Shown: positions 23,066-31,423 of the stretch, piece after piece
Layout of the letters: every line of letters begins with the position of its first letter
Numbering within the stretch: position 1 is the first letter of the stretch
Assembly: GCA_014239155.1 (NCBI GenBank)
Contig: JAAZZQ010000040.1
Coordinates: 45,614 to 109,613, forward strand
Direction: 5' to 3'
From: Lachnospiraceae bacterium
GTDB lineage: Bacteria; Bacillota; Clostridia; Lachnospirales; Lachnospiraceae
Length of the DNA stretch: 64,000 bases
Notes under the pieces: model-generated
Seen by the model: the letters and a program-made list of their open reading frames with translations, nothing else
Told to the model about the DNA's origin: nothing
Databases searched by the model: none
Program-made: the position numbers and the translations under genes

Positions 23066-24177
23066 ACAATACTCCGCTTCCACTCCAATATATGCCGCAC
23101 AATCCGTTCGCTAGCATGTCCATCACCATAAGGATTAATCGCCTTTGCCATCTTGTTATACTCCTCTGTATCTGTCAACAATTGAGCCGTTTCCTGAAAA
23201 ATTTTTTCTTCCTGCACTCCTGCAATTCTCACTGTCCCTGCTGCAACCGCCTCTGGTCGTTCTGTCTCTGTCCGCAACACCAAAACAGGGATTCCACATG
23301 CAGGTGCTTCCTCTTGGAGCCCGCCTGAATCTGTCAAAACCAAGTTGCTCCTAGACATTAGATTATGCATGTCTGCCACATCAAGCGGTGGAATTAAATG
23401 TATGCGTTCTGATTTTCCTAAGATTTTCTCTGCAGTATCATGCACCGCCGGATTCATATGTACTGGATAAACAACTTCAATATCGGAAAATGTCTCTACA
23501 ATCCGCTTGACTGCTTTGCAAATACTAACAAGAGGTGTCCCTAAATTTTCTCGCCTGTGTGCTGTCATCAAAATACACCGTTTCCCTGTAAAGTCCATCT
23601 TTTGCAACGCGCTATCCCTATATTCATATTTCTTTTTTACTGTCGTCTTAAAGGCATCAATCACAGTATTTCCAGTTACAAATATACCACTGTGAATATT
23701 CTCGTGCTCCAAGTTTTTACGATTATTTTCTGTCGGAGCAAAGTGAAGTGTTGCAATTCTCCCAGTTAGACATCGATTCATCTCCTCAGGAAAGGGCGAA
23801 TATCTGTCATAAGTTCGCAACCCTGCCTCAACATGCCCAACTGGTATTTGTTGATAAAAAGCCGCCAACGCTGCCACAAACGAAGTCGTTGTATCTCCAT
23901 GAACCAGCACAATATCAGGTCTTTCACTTTGTAATACATTCTCTATCTTTGACAACACGCGTGTTGTGATCGTTGTCAATGTTTGTCTTGGCAGCATAAT
24001 ATCAAGATTATACTTCACCTTAATTCCAAATAAATCTATCACCTGCCACAGCATCTCCCGATGCTGTCCGGTTAGACACACCACACTTTCTATCTTCTCA
24101 CACGCCTCTAGCTCCTTTATCAGAGGACACATTTTAACGGCTTCTGGTCTAGTGCCGAATACACTCATAACTTTCAT
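23062..24177 (-). CDS. wecB: UDP-N-acetylglucosamine 2-epimerase (non-hydrolysing)
   Basis: Converts UDP-GlcNAc to UDP-ManNAc, a precursor of linkage units and capsular glycans. 371 residues, full length. VFGTRPEAVKMCPLI at the N-terminus, VHGDTTTSFVAALAAF, GHVEAGLRT, PEEMNR and the C-terminal LTDSGGLQEEAPACGIPVLV with RTETERPE are the family motifs. Both ends overlap neighbours by four bases (ATGA), so it is within one operon. The symbol mnaA is also used in Gram-positives. Confidence 0.95.
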   Translation of the reverse strand: MKVMSVFGTRPEAVKMCPLIKELEACEKIESVVCLTGQHREMLWQVIDLFGIKVKYNLDIMLPRQTLTTITTRVLSKIENVLQSERPDIVLVHGDTTTSFVAALAAFYQQIPVGHVEAGLRTYDRYSPFPEEMNRCLTGRIATLHFAPTENNRKNLEHENIHSGIFVTGNTVIDAFKTTVKKKYEYRDSALQKMDFTGKRCILMTAHRRENLGTPLVSICKAVKRIVETFSDIEVVYPVHMNPAVHDTAEKILGKSERIHLIPPLDVADMHNLMSRSNLVLTDSGGLQEEAPACGIPVLVLRTETERPEAVAAGTVRIAGVQEEKIFQETAQLLTDTEEYNKMAKAINPYGDGHASERIVRHILEWKRSIV

Positions 24178-25277
24178 CCTCCCGCCTCCTTATAAATCTC
24201 TTCCCTCGGCGCAATTGCTTCCAAAATCTGTTTATAACGTTCTTCCCAACTATTTTCTATCAAAAACTTCTTCTGCTGCCGTATATTATATTTGGGTGGA
24301 AATCCTTTTTGCATCAAATCCTCTATCAAGTTGTGATATTCCTCATGTGTAGTATAAAAATAAACAAATTCTTTAAAAAACTCTAGTTCTTCATAATATA
24401 CACTGATAATACATTTGCCAAAGGCAATATACTCATAAAGTTTTACAGGATCAACTGCCTTTATAATCTCATTTACAATAAAGGGAATTATTAGACAGTC
24501 ATAGTCTTGAATAAACATATACAATTTTGAGTGTTCCACAATACCTTCATAATTTATCTGGCTACACTCTACGCGCTTAAATTCCATACAAGGACCAATC
24601 AAAGAATAAGTTAACAAAGAATACTTTCTGGCATTTTCTACAATCAAATCAATATCAAACCATCCTGCAATTGTACCAATATATCCTATCTTGTACTGCT
24701 TTTTTACTTCTGCTTCCTTAATAGTATGCAATTTATCAAAATGCATTGCATTTCTAACTAACATAATCTTTTTGGCAGTCTGTCTGTTTAATTTCTTTAC
24801 CAATCTTTGAGATGTTGCCAAAATAATATCACTTCTTTGAAGCAATACCCTTTCTGAAGACACAATTTTTTGATATCCATATTGATGAACGCACATCTGG
24901 CTATAATCATCAATGCAATCATAGATAATTAAACCGGGATAGTCTTCAGGGATATACTCAATATAAGTCGGATAATCTATGTATATATAGTCATATTGAT
25001 AACAAATCCGCAAAACATGGCAAATATATTTATCTGAAACGTTTCCCACAAGCTTACTTTTTCTCTGAAGCGGAAATGTCCAAAGCTTTAAATGTTGTAT
25101 TGTAGTCTCTTGTATGTTTGTCATCCTGGTATTTCTATCCCATATCTTCACTGGATAGACAACTGTCACATCAAAATCCCTGCACAGATACTCTGCAATA
25201 ATCTGTGGTCTCTGATAAATCCAATTCCAGTCAATTCCCATAATATACAATATCTTCTTCCTCTGATTGGTCTGCAT
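24174..25277 (-). CDS. GT4-type glycosyltransferase
   Basis: First gene of the polysaccharide operon. ATG 25277 (MQTNQRKKILYIMG) has AAGGA eight bases upstream; further in-frame codons run into the inverted repeat at 25341-25378 and are unlikely to be translated. 367 residues. ILYIMGIDWNWIYQRPQIIA resembles the N-terminal Rossmann start of the two GT4-like modules of the giant protein (FRFQRPQ), and DPVKLYEYIAFGKCI is the donor-binding ExxxxG-type motif. The sugar specificity cannot be told. Its leader lies downstream of a candidate invertible promoter segment. Confidence 0.85.
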   Translation of the reverse strand: MQTNQRKKILYIMGIDWNWIYQRPQIIAEYLCRDFDVTVVYPVKIWDRNTRMTNIQETTIQHLKLWTFPLQRKSKLVGNVSDKYICHVLRICYQYDYIYIDYPTYIEYIPEDYPGLIIYDCIDDYSQMCVHQYGYQKIVSSERVLLQRSDIILATSQRLVKKLNRQTAKKIMLVRNAMHFDKLHTIKEAEVKKQYKIGYIGTIAGWFDIDLIVENARKYSLLTYSLIGPCMEFKRVECSQINYEGIVEHSKLYMFIQDYDCLIIPFIVNEIIKAVDPVKLYEYIAFGKCIISVYYEELEFFKEFVYFYTTHEEYHNLIEDLMQKGFPPKYNIRQQKKFLIENSWEERYKQILEAIAPREEIYKEAGG

Positions 25278-25340
25278 ATCTCCATTCCTTCTCTCCATCA
25301 TGCATAGAAACCTGTCCAACTTGAAGTTTGTTGATGGTTG

Positions 25341-25533
25341 CTGTTCACTGGCAATGTCATGATGCTGGGACCCAAAAGTCAATTTATAGAATCATTGTTA
25401 TAAAATTGCATAACAAACGAATTAAAAAACATGTTTCATACAATACTTTCACACGCATTTTAGTTGAAATTGCACAACTAATTTTTCTAAAATACCCTTT
25501 TGATCTCAACATCATGACATTGAACGTGAACAG
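25341..25533. repeat. inverted repeat pair bounding a 118-base segment (candidate inverton)
   Basis: Left arm 25341-25378 and right arm 25497-25533 are reverse complements over about 37 bases: CTGTTCAC, three mismatches, CAATGTCATGATG, then yTGrGAyC and AAAAG. The arms face each other across 25379-25496. The segment sits directly upstream of the polysaccharide operon and beside a serine recombinase gene. The inner segment contains a promoter pointing away from the operon in this orientation. Inversion would turn it toward the operon. Confidence 0.75.
25464..25493 (+). promoter_or_regulatory. promoter inside the inverted-repeat segment, pointing away from the operon
   Basis: TTGAAA (25464-25469), 18-base spacer, TAAAAT (25488-25493) on the plus strand. 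In the reverse direction only a weaker pair (ATGCAA, 17 bases, TATAAA) was found. Confidence 0.55.
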
Positions 25534-25598
25534 TAACATTGGGTGAATAGGCGTCTTCTTGGCTGTTTCACAAAGTAGACTTTTTGAAACAGTTTATG

Positions 25599-25604
25599 TA
25601 TAAT
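25599..25604 (+). promoter_or_regulatory. possible promoter -10 with palindromic surroundings
   Basis: TATAAT at 25599-25604 follows TAGACT (25576-25581) by 17 bases. The region also holds related arms GTAGAC-TTTT-TGAAACAG (25575-25592) and the inverse CTGTTTCA-TTTT-GTCTAC (25660-25677), which may be a recombinase or regulator site. It points toward the 3' end of the recombinase gene. Confidence 0.35.
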
Positions 25605-25671
25605 AGAAAATGAGCAGAATTATAGGAATTATAATTTATAAAAAGAATTTTATATAGCTGTTTCATTTTGT

Positions 25672-26295
25672 CTACAATTTAAAACAATTTTTTTCCATTT
25701 CTCTCTGATACTCAATACAACGACGATAAAAAGTTGTATGATTCATCTGCAACGCTTTCGCCGCTTTGCGCAGAGAAATTTTTCCTTCTATCCACATTTG
25801 ATAATACACTTTAAAATCTTTTGGTAATTCCTTCTTTTGACAACCAAAGCGAATCCCTTTTCTTTTTGCAGCAGCAATGCCCTCTGCTTGACGCTGTTTT
25901 ATAAAAGAGCGTTCGGTCTCAGCCACATATGCAAGAATTTGTAATGCTAAATCTGCAATAAACACCCCTGTCAAATCATCATGTGCAGAACTTGTATTTA
26001 ATAGTGGCATGTCAATTACTTCAATATTTGCGCCAATCTCTCTTGTGATTACTCTCCACTGTTCCAAAATTTCATCATAGTTTCGTCCCAGACGATCGAT
26101 ACTCTTAATAATTATCAAGTCTCCTTTCTTTAGGACTTTCAACAGCCTTTGATACTGTGGTCTTGAAAAATCTTGACCGGACATTTTGTCCATATAAATA
26201 TTTTTCTTCTGAACCTGATGTTCCTGCATTGCAAGAAGTTGTCTCTCTGGATTCTGATCCTTTGTAGAAACTCTCACGTATCCATAATGTGCCAT
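25672..26295 (-). CDS. small serine recombinase (resolvase/invertase family)
   Basis: 207 residues. The catalytic N-terminal domain starts MAHYGYVRVSTKDQNPERQL with nucleophile Ser10 and Arg8; further motifs are IKSIDRLGRNYDEIL and the long E-helix region ERSFIKQRQAEGIAAAKRKG. Residues about 165-200 form a helix-turn-helix (ISLRKAAKALQMNHTTFYRR) that binds half-sites. AGGAGGTAG precedes the ATG. The size is that of invertases and resolvases, not of large integrases. Because an inverted-repeat pair with a promoter lies 140 bases away, DNA inversion at the polysaccharide operon is a reasonable role; transposon resolvase ancestry is the alternative. Confidence 0.92.
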   Translation of the reverse strand: MAHYGYVRVSTKDQNPERQLLAMQEHQVQKKNIYMDKMSGQDFSRPQYQRLLKVLKKGDLIIIKSIDRLGRNYDEILEQWRVITREIGANIEVIDMPLLNTSSAHDDLTGVFIADLALQILAYVAETERSFIKQRQAEGIAAAKRKGIRFGCQKKELPKDFKVYYQMWIEGKISLRKAAKALQMNHTTFYRRCIEYQREMEKNCFKL

Positions 26296-26421
26296 AATTG
26301 TCTACCTCCTTTATTGGAACGAGTTCTATTTTAGAGTCGTCTCCAAACATGAATTTTTTATTATGATGCAGACAATAGAATAACCCTTTTTTGTCTTTTT
26401 TATAGAGCATAATATTATAAT

Positions 26422-26515
26422 TATCGAGTAGGGAAAAACTTTTCCCCTACTCGCGCACCGGACGTTCAAATGAAATATGTTAGCAAAACTAACGGACACC
26501 CATGTACATAAAAAA
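26422..26515 (+). repeat. repeat family A, copy 1 (core in opposite orientation)
   Basis: Starts with hairpin CGAGTAGGG...CCCTACTCG, then a ~40-base core beginning GGACGTTCAAATGAAATATG and ending ACGGACACCC, then CATGTACATAAAAAA. Compared with the copy at 53459 the outer parts are in the same order but the core is reversed. Followed by a further hairpin (AACAGAGAAGA...TCTTCCCTGTT), which may act as a terminator for the remnant gene next to it. Confidence 0.75.
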
Positions 26516-26583
26516 CAGAGAAGAAATCTCTTCCCTGTTTCTTTTAGTTCTTCTATATAATATTATGTTCCTCTAACTTTCTA

Positions 26584-26890
26584 TCATAGTTCCCTTACTC
26601 CCTTTAAAAGCGGCAGTTCCAATGCATTTAGAGGTCCTAGAAGCTCGATATCTAGCAGCGATTCATCCATCAGTTTAACAGTGCTGTCAAGCAATTCGCA
26701 AATATCATACACTTCCCTATACCACTAACACACCACTGTCCACTTTCAGCAGTCCATACACAGCTCCATTGCTGTCCGCACAGAGTATTCTGTTGTAAGG
26801 AGCGTATCTCTTGAGGTTTCTGCAAACTATCCTAAGAATACATAGTACTCTCACTGCAACTTCAAGTTTTACATGATTTTTATTCGTCAT
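26584..26890 (-). pseudogene. remnant of a small unknown gene, frame broken
   Basis: ATG 26890 follows AAAGGAGAAAACAAA, a good ribosome site, and opens a 57-codon frame (MTNKNHVKLEVAVRVL...) with stop at 26717. Immediately after, another frame reads EVYDICELLDSTVKLMDESL and continues to a stop at 26584, with acidic, coding-like composition. Together they would make a protein of about 100 residues with one frameshift near 26717. I do not recognise the family. It may also be two separate small genes. Confidence 0.4.
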
Positions 26891-27032
26891 TTTGTTTTCT
26901 CCTTTTGGAATATCACCTTTACTCATATTGCCCTTTTCTACTTGATATAACCAGTATATGGCAAAATGACTATTGGTCAATTTTTTAACAAAAAATTAAT
27001 TTTTTTTAGAAATATTAATAGTAAAAAATTGT

Positions 27033-27851
27033 TTATATTTCAGCTGTATTTGTCACCTTGATTAAAATAGCAGAAATATTATCCCGCTCTCCACGCTCTT
27101 TATTTGCCTCTATCAAACACTTTAACTGCCCATTCATAATATGCGAGTTTTCTAAGCGCCTTGCCAAAAGCCACGGCAAATTTTCAAGCGCCGTGTGACA
27201 GTAATCATACAACTCCACTTCTGTCAGATAATGTCGAAATCCATCAGAACAGATTAAAAAGCTATCCCCCGCATAAAAATCTCCCATTGAAAAATCAGGC
27301 GTTACTTTGTCCACCATACCAATACATTGCAACAATACATTCCTGCGCGCATCATTTTGCGCTTGCTCTGGTGTCATATGCCCCAAGGCCACCTCTCGGG
27401 CCACATAAGTCTGATCAGAAGTCAATTGCTCCATGCCATTTCCCATCACATAAACTCGACAATCTCCAATGTGTGAAATATAATAACGCCCTCCAATCAA
27501 AAGCACTGCGGTGAGTGTTGTTCCCATCGCAGCGTTTTGTATTTTTCCATAATCTCTAATTCTAGCATTATAATCATTTGCAAGCCGATTCCATACCTGT
27601 TTTAATGTTTCCTCTGCAAATCCTCTTGCGAGTATCTGAGGAAGATCTCTTAAAAACCACTGTTCATAAGCGCGCGCTACCGCGGAACTTGCCACTTCGC
27701 CCTGTTGTAGACCGCCCATGCCATCACAAATCACCGCAAAAGCAGCCTCCCCATAAATTGTATTGGCAACCTTTACAGTAAGACTATCTTGATTTACAGT
27801 TTTTATCGTACCTGCATCCGTCTGTGCCGCCACTGTATAATGCCATTCCAT
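27033..27851 (-). CDS. PP2C-family serine/threonine protein phosphatase
   Basis: 272 residues from ATG 27851 (MEWHYTVAAQTDAGTIKTVN), chosen because AGGAGAGG lies just before it. Metal-binding motifs are those of PP2C/Stp1: VNQDS, AVICDGMGGLQQGEVASS, GDCRVYVM, LLICSDGF-type (here FLICSDGFRHYLT) and RDNISAILIKV at the end. It removes phosphate from Ser/Thr (or FHA-bound pThr) proteins in the cytoplasm. Follows the FHA gene by 26 bases. No Ser/Thr kinase gene is visible in the window. Confidence 0.94.
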   Translation of the reverse strand: MEWHYTVAAQTDAGTIKTVNQDSLTVKVANTIYGEAAFAVICDGMGGLQQGEVASSAVARAYEQWFLRDLPQILARGFAEETLKQVWNRLANDYNARIRDYGKIQNAAMGTTLTAVLLIGGRYYISHIGDCRVYVMGNGMEQLTSDQTYVAREVALGHMTPEQAQNDARRNVLLQCIGMVDKVTPDFSMGDFYAGDSFLICSDGFRHYLTEVELYDYCHTALENLPWLLARRLENSHIMNGQLKCLIEANKERGERDNISAILIKVTNTAEI

Positions 27852-27877
27852 GTGCCCCTCTCCTAACATTCCAGCTT

Positions 27878-29266
27878 TTACTTCTTACCTGCTGGTTTCT
27901 TGCCATTTTTTACAAAAAATTCAAACACTTCATCCGCAAGCTGTATCAGGCATCCATTCTCCAGTTTCCGGTACTCGTCGGCAGCAAGCTTTTTCCCGTT
28001 GACAAAAGAATGATTTAGCGAGTTTTTATCAACAAGGTAATAACCGTCTTGTCTCCGCACAATATCTGCATGATTCCTGCTTACAGTGGGATTGTCACTG
28101 ATACAATAATCCACATATGCAGCCTCTTTTCCAAGCTTAAATAGGCTGCGGTTTATTACAATTTTCTCTCTTGTACGTTTTCTAATAAGATATGGAACAT
28201 TTTCTGTACTCGGTTTGGCGCTGTCTATTCCATTGTTCTGCGGTCTGTCAAGCTGCTCTGTCTTTGTCTCTTTTTCCTGTTCAACAACATTTTTTACCAC
28301 TTTTGTTATCTCTGGACTTGCGTTGACAGGTACTTGAACCAAATCTTCTTTTGGGGGCTGCACAGAATCCTCTTTTTTCGTCTGTATCGCATCTGAAGAT
28401 TCTAATTCCATAGCTTGTAATAACGCATTGCATAAATCCCGAATTTCTACAAGGCATTGCTTGACATCTTTTCGCTCTCCATTCTTAATTGGAATATAAG
28501 GAATTACAGCTCTGTCCTCCGCCGCATTCAGATAGATCTCCATTGGGTCCAGCAACAACCGATCCGCACAGAGCATGTACTCGTCAAGTCCCAATGCTGT
28601 TGTCAACATGCCAGAAAAAAGTTTTAACAATCGTTCCTTTCCCTTTGGCGTATTATTCTGGTGCACAAACGCACATAAATTCTTCCTATCAGTAATGTGT
28701 ATCTTTAGCGCACCGTCTTGATACACTGCCTCAGGTAATCCTTTAATACGATTTCCGGTCATCATACGAACAGCCAGCTTGTCAACTTGGTCTTCTGCAA
28801 TGTGATAAACGCGATACGTTTCCCCAGACACAGTTTCAGTCTTTGGCTTCAAGTCATATCCTGCTGCCAGTTGCCGTTTCTCCTTCTCCTTGGGCGGTTC
28901 TTCTACTGCCAACTTCTTTTCTTGTCCAGAAGCCTTACTAGCCTCACACAACTGCATCATTCGTCTATAAATTTGTTCCATGCTTTGGTACTTACTAATG
29001 TATTGCTCACTAACTTCTTCTTTCTCCGTTAAGTACCCTGTCACCATATCCTGCGGAAAACCTCCAGATGCTGCCAATTCGTCTCCCAGAAACAGCGCGT
29101 CAAACAATACAGCCTCCGCCTCAATGTCCTTAAATCCCAGGTGATCCCAGTCTGCCGACTCCTTAGCCGTATAGATTTCAAAGCTTTCTTCATGATGTTC
29201 TTTTAGAAAAATAATAAGTCGCTCTAGGTATGCCTCATCCTTTTCCAATATCGCTATTCTGTACAT
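27878..29266 (-). CDS. DUF6382-like/FHA-domain signalling protein
   Basis: 462 residues. The N-terminal ~115 residues look receiver-like (MYRIAILEKDEAYLERLIIF, FLGD) and end in ISKYQSMEQIYRRMMQL, a segment seen in TadZ-like N-termini. A middle region (about 150-320) resembles DUF6382. A low-complexity E/K/P/Q linker follows, then a C-terminal FHA domain (about 365-455) with LFKLGKEAAYVDYCI, NPTVSRNHADIV and NSLNHSFVNGKKL, the phosphothreonine-binding loops. The partner phosphatase is encoded directly downstream. Likely a scaffold read out by Ser/Thr phosphorylation; the target is unknown. Confidence 0.8.
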   Translation of the reverse strand: MYRIAILEKDEAYLERLIIFLKEHHEESFEIYTAKESADWDHLGFKDIEAEAVLFDALFLGDELAASGGFPQDMVTGYLTEKEEVSEQYISKYQSMEQIYRRMMQLCEASKASGQEKKLAVEEPPKEKEKRQLAAGYDLKPKTETVSGETYRVYHIAEDQVDKLAVRMMTGNRIKGLPEAVYQDGALKIHITDRKNLCAFVHQNNTPKGKERLLKLFSGMLTTALGLDEYMLCADRLLLDPMEIYLNAAEDRAVIPYIPIKNGERKDVKQCLVEIRDLCNALLQAMELESSDAIQTKKEDSVQPPKEDLVQVPVNASPEITKVVKNVVEQEKETKTEQLDRPQNNGIDSAKPSTENVPYLIRKRTREKIVINRSLFKLGKEAAYVDYCISDNPTVSRNHADIVRRQDGYYLVDKNSLNHSFVNGKKLAADEYRKLENGCLIQLADEVFEFFVKNGKKPAGKK

Positions 29267-29302
29267 GCTATCAACGCCCTTCTTCCGTAAGTATTAACTC
29301 TA

Positions 29303-30472
29303 TTAATAAAAGATATGTCCGCCAATCCGAATTCCCTCAAGTCCAGGTATTGGGGTTCTAAAATATACACATTGCCCAACATTTGTCACACCGCTCATTG
29401 CTTCATCAGCAGCTTTATAACAACTTGCTGTCGCAGAATCATTTGCCAGCGCAAGTGCTAGACGACCACTTGCCACTGGAGAAAACTGCTTGTTTTGGTA
29501 GACAACCCCCACAACGGTATTTGGATAGACGGAACTGAGAACCCTGTTAATGACAACAGCTCCTACTGCCACCTGACCAGAGTAAGGCTCCCCACCTGCC
29601 TCACAGTAAATGATATTAGCCATCAGTTTACGGTCGCCTTCCTCAAACGTTACCTCTGATATATCACGCCATTTTGACTTTGCTGCCAGACGCGACTTTG
29701 CTAGTTCCTCCTCATATTGCTTTTGTAATGCTGCAATATCTTGTTCCTGCTCATCAATCATCGATTCTAACGCATTGATAGTAGCCTCTGCATCTGCAAT
29801 CTGATTCGAGTAACTCGACACATTGGCAGAAGTTCGACTGACAAGTCCTGCAACTCTGCTCTTTTCGGCTTCTGCCTCCTCCCTCAGCCCATTTAGATCC
29901 ACTAGTTCCTCGTTGAGCCGCACCTTAGTCTCCTCAATATGCTCTCGCATCTTTTTAAACTGTTGTAACATTTTCCGGTCCTGTGCATGGATACGGTCTA
30001 TATAATCGCTCTTATTTAGAAAATCAGAAAAACTGGTCGAAGAAAATAAAATATCCAGATAACTGTCGCTTCCGCCACGCTCATACATTGCCTTAATGCG
30101 CTGTTTCATACCCTCGTACTGTTCATCCTGTGTTCGGATTGCCTCTTCTAATTCTGCCTCTGTCTGCTGAATTTGCAGTTCTTTTTCCGAAATCTCTGAC
30201 TCAATTCGTTCCAAATTCATGCTAACCTGTGCCAAATCGTCATTGAGTGTGCTGAGTTGTCCCAGAAGAGAATTTTTTGTAATTTCCAGAGATTCCTTTC
30301 GATCCTCTGTATCTTCCTTTGCATCCTGTGTTTTTTCCCTCTCCGCCTTTGCCTTTTGCAGCCGTTCTAGTGTTGTCTCAGCATTTACTGTTGTTGACAC
30401 ACTTCCAGCAGACACTACTGCCACCATTGTAGCAAGCAGCATTGCCATCGGCCGTTTATATGACATTCTCAT
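29303..30472 (-). CDS. secreted coiled-coil SleB-type cell wall hydrolase
   Basis: 389 residues. Residues 1-31 are a signal peptide (basic start, hydrophobic core, TTVNA cleavage region). Residues 32-260 are long coiled coil of the CwlO/PcsB type (AEREKTQDAKEDTED, LQIQQTEAELEEAI). Residues 270-389 form a Hydrolase_2 (SleB/CwlJ) domain with IIYCEAGGEPYSGQVAVGAV and VINRV. The enzyme probably cleaves peptidoglycan, with the coiled coil controlling its activity as with FtsEX-partner hydrolases. Starts 22 bases after upp. Confidence 0.9.
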   Translation of the reverse strand: MRMSYKRPMAMLLATMVAVVSAGSVSTTVNAETTLERLQKAKAEREKTQDAKEDTEDRKESLEITKNSLLGQLSTLNDDLAQVSMNLERIESEISEKELQIQQTEAELEEAIRTQDEQYEGMKQRIKAMYERGGSDSYLDILFSSTSFSDFLNKSDYIDRIHAQDRKMLQQFKKMREHIEETKVRLNEELVDLNGLREEAEAEKSRVAGLVSRTSANVSSYSNQIADAEATINALESMIDEQEQDIAALQKQYEEELAKSRLAAKSKWRDISEVTFEEGDRKLMANIIYCEAGGEPYSGQVAVGAVVINRVLSSVYPNTVVGVVYQNKQFSPVASGRLALALANDSATASCYKAADEAMSGVTNVGQCVYFRTPIPGLEGIRIGGHIFY

Positions 30473-30493
30473 GAATTCCCCTTTCCTTCTACA

Positions 30494-31123
30494 TTATTTT
30501 GTTCCAAATATTCTGTCTCCTGCATCTCCTAGACCCGGAACAATATATCCGTGTTCATTTAACCTTTCATCTAAAGCACCGATGTAGAGATCCACATCTG
30601 GATGATCTTGTTTCATGCGTTCTATCCCCTCAGGAGCAGCAATAATACACATAAAATGAATATTTTTGCATCCTCTATCTTTCAGCATACGAATCGCCGC
30701 GGAAGACGAACCTCCTGTGGCAAGCATTGGGTCCACTACAAACACTTCCCGCTGATTGCAATCTTCGGGCAGCTTACAATAATATTCCACTGGCTCTAAT
30801 GTGTCTGGATCGCGGTAAAGCCCAATATGCCCAACCTTTGCAGTTGGAATAAGCTGTAACATCCCATCTACCATTCCAAGCCCTGCACGCAGAATTGGCA
30901 CCACTGCAAGCTTTTTGCCTGCAAGCTCCTTCACGGTCGTCTTACAAATCGGTGTCTCAATCTCCACATCCGCAAGCTTTAAATTTCTCGTCGCCTCATA
31001 ACAGATTAAATTCGCAATCTCACTGATTGTCTGCCTAAAATCCTTTGTTCCTGTCTCGATACGCCTGATTCGTCCAATCTTATGCTGAATCAGCGGATGA
31101 TCCATCACTACTATTTTCGCCAC
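30494..31123 (-). CDS. upp: uracil phosphoribosyltransferase
   Basis: Salvages uracil with PRPP to UMP. The likely start is GTG 31123 ([20 protein letters not shown]), because AGGAGGG lies seven bases upstream; a longer frame to 31174 adds a Cys/Glu-rich non-family piece. 209 residues, the usual size. The PRPP loop is [16 protein letters not shown] and the uracil site is [20 protein letters not shown] at the C-terminus. Confidence 0.95.
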   Translation of the reverse strand: MAKIVVMDHPLIQHKIGRIRRIETGTKDFRQTISEIANLICYEATRNLKLADVEIETPICKTTVKELAGKKLAVVPILRAGLGMVDGMLQLIPTAKVGHIGLYRDPDTLEPVEYYCKLPEDCNQREVFVVDPMLATGGSSSAAIRMLKDRGCKNIHFMCIIAAPEGIERMKQDHPDVDLYIGALDERLNEHGYIVPGLGDAGDRIFGTK

Positions 31124-31198
31124 AGTGCTTCCCTCCTGTTCTTCTTCCGAATCTATTTTGCATTTTTCACACAAATTAACAAAAGCATTTATCTCAGC

Positions 31199-31290
31199 CG
31201 GAGGAGACTCCCACTTCTATAAGTGACAAGTAAAATACAATTTTGTCTTAGTGGGAGTACAATCTCTGACGGAGATAAGCCTCCGGCATG
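31199..31290. repeat. nested long hairpin between rpiB and upp
   Basis: Outer arms GCCGGAGG (31199) and CCTCCGGC (to 31287) enclose inner arms CTCCCAC and GTGGGAG. The loop is AT-rich. It abuts repeat family C. Possibly part of the same element or a transcript-end structure. Confidence 0.6.
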
Positions 31291-31371
31291 ATTGCAGGCG
31301 CGCGAATCCCCCAATCTGTCAGCAGAGCTGACTCGCACACCGCATCAAGAATGCCAATGGTATTCTTGAAC
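31290..31371 (+). repeat. repeat family C, copy 1
   Basis: About 80 bases matching 55281-55360 in reverse orientation at roughly four fifths of positions: shared blocks TGTCAGCAGAGCTGACTCGC and AAGAAYGCCAATGG. It contains hairpins GTCAGCAGAGCTGAC and CAAGAATGCC/GGTATTCTTG. Confidence 0.75.
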
Positions 31372-31378
31372 TAACATA

Positions 31379-31423
31379 CGCTTACTTTGCAGCAAATGTA
31401 AAGTCCTGTGCCAAACTGTAACT
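31379..31423 (+). repeat. end fragment of repeat family B
   Basis: CTTACTTTGCAGCAAATGTA then AAGTCCTG and CCAAACTGTAAC correspond to the last 45 bases of family B copies. It ends one base before the rpiB stop codon at 31424. Confidence 0.65.

Noticed and set aside
23044..23328. Plus-strand frames opposite wecB, and similar long antisense frames throughout the polysaccharide operon
   Set aside because: No ribosome sites, no families, and they lie opposite confident genes.
25672..26295. Transposon resolvase as part of an intact transposon
   Set aside because: No transposase or terminal repeats around the gene; an invertase role fits the neighbouring inverted arms better, though not proven.
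26105..26410. A 101-codon minus-strand frame overlapping the recombinase start (MLYKKDKKGLFYCLHH...)
   Set aside because: Most of it lies inside the recombinase gene in another frame. The first 40 codons are outside, but there is no clear ribosome site and no recognised family.
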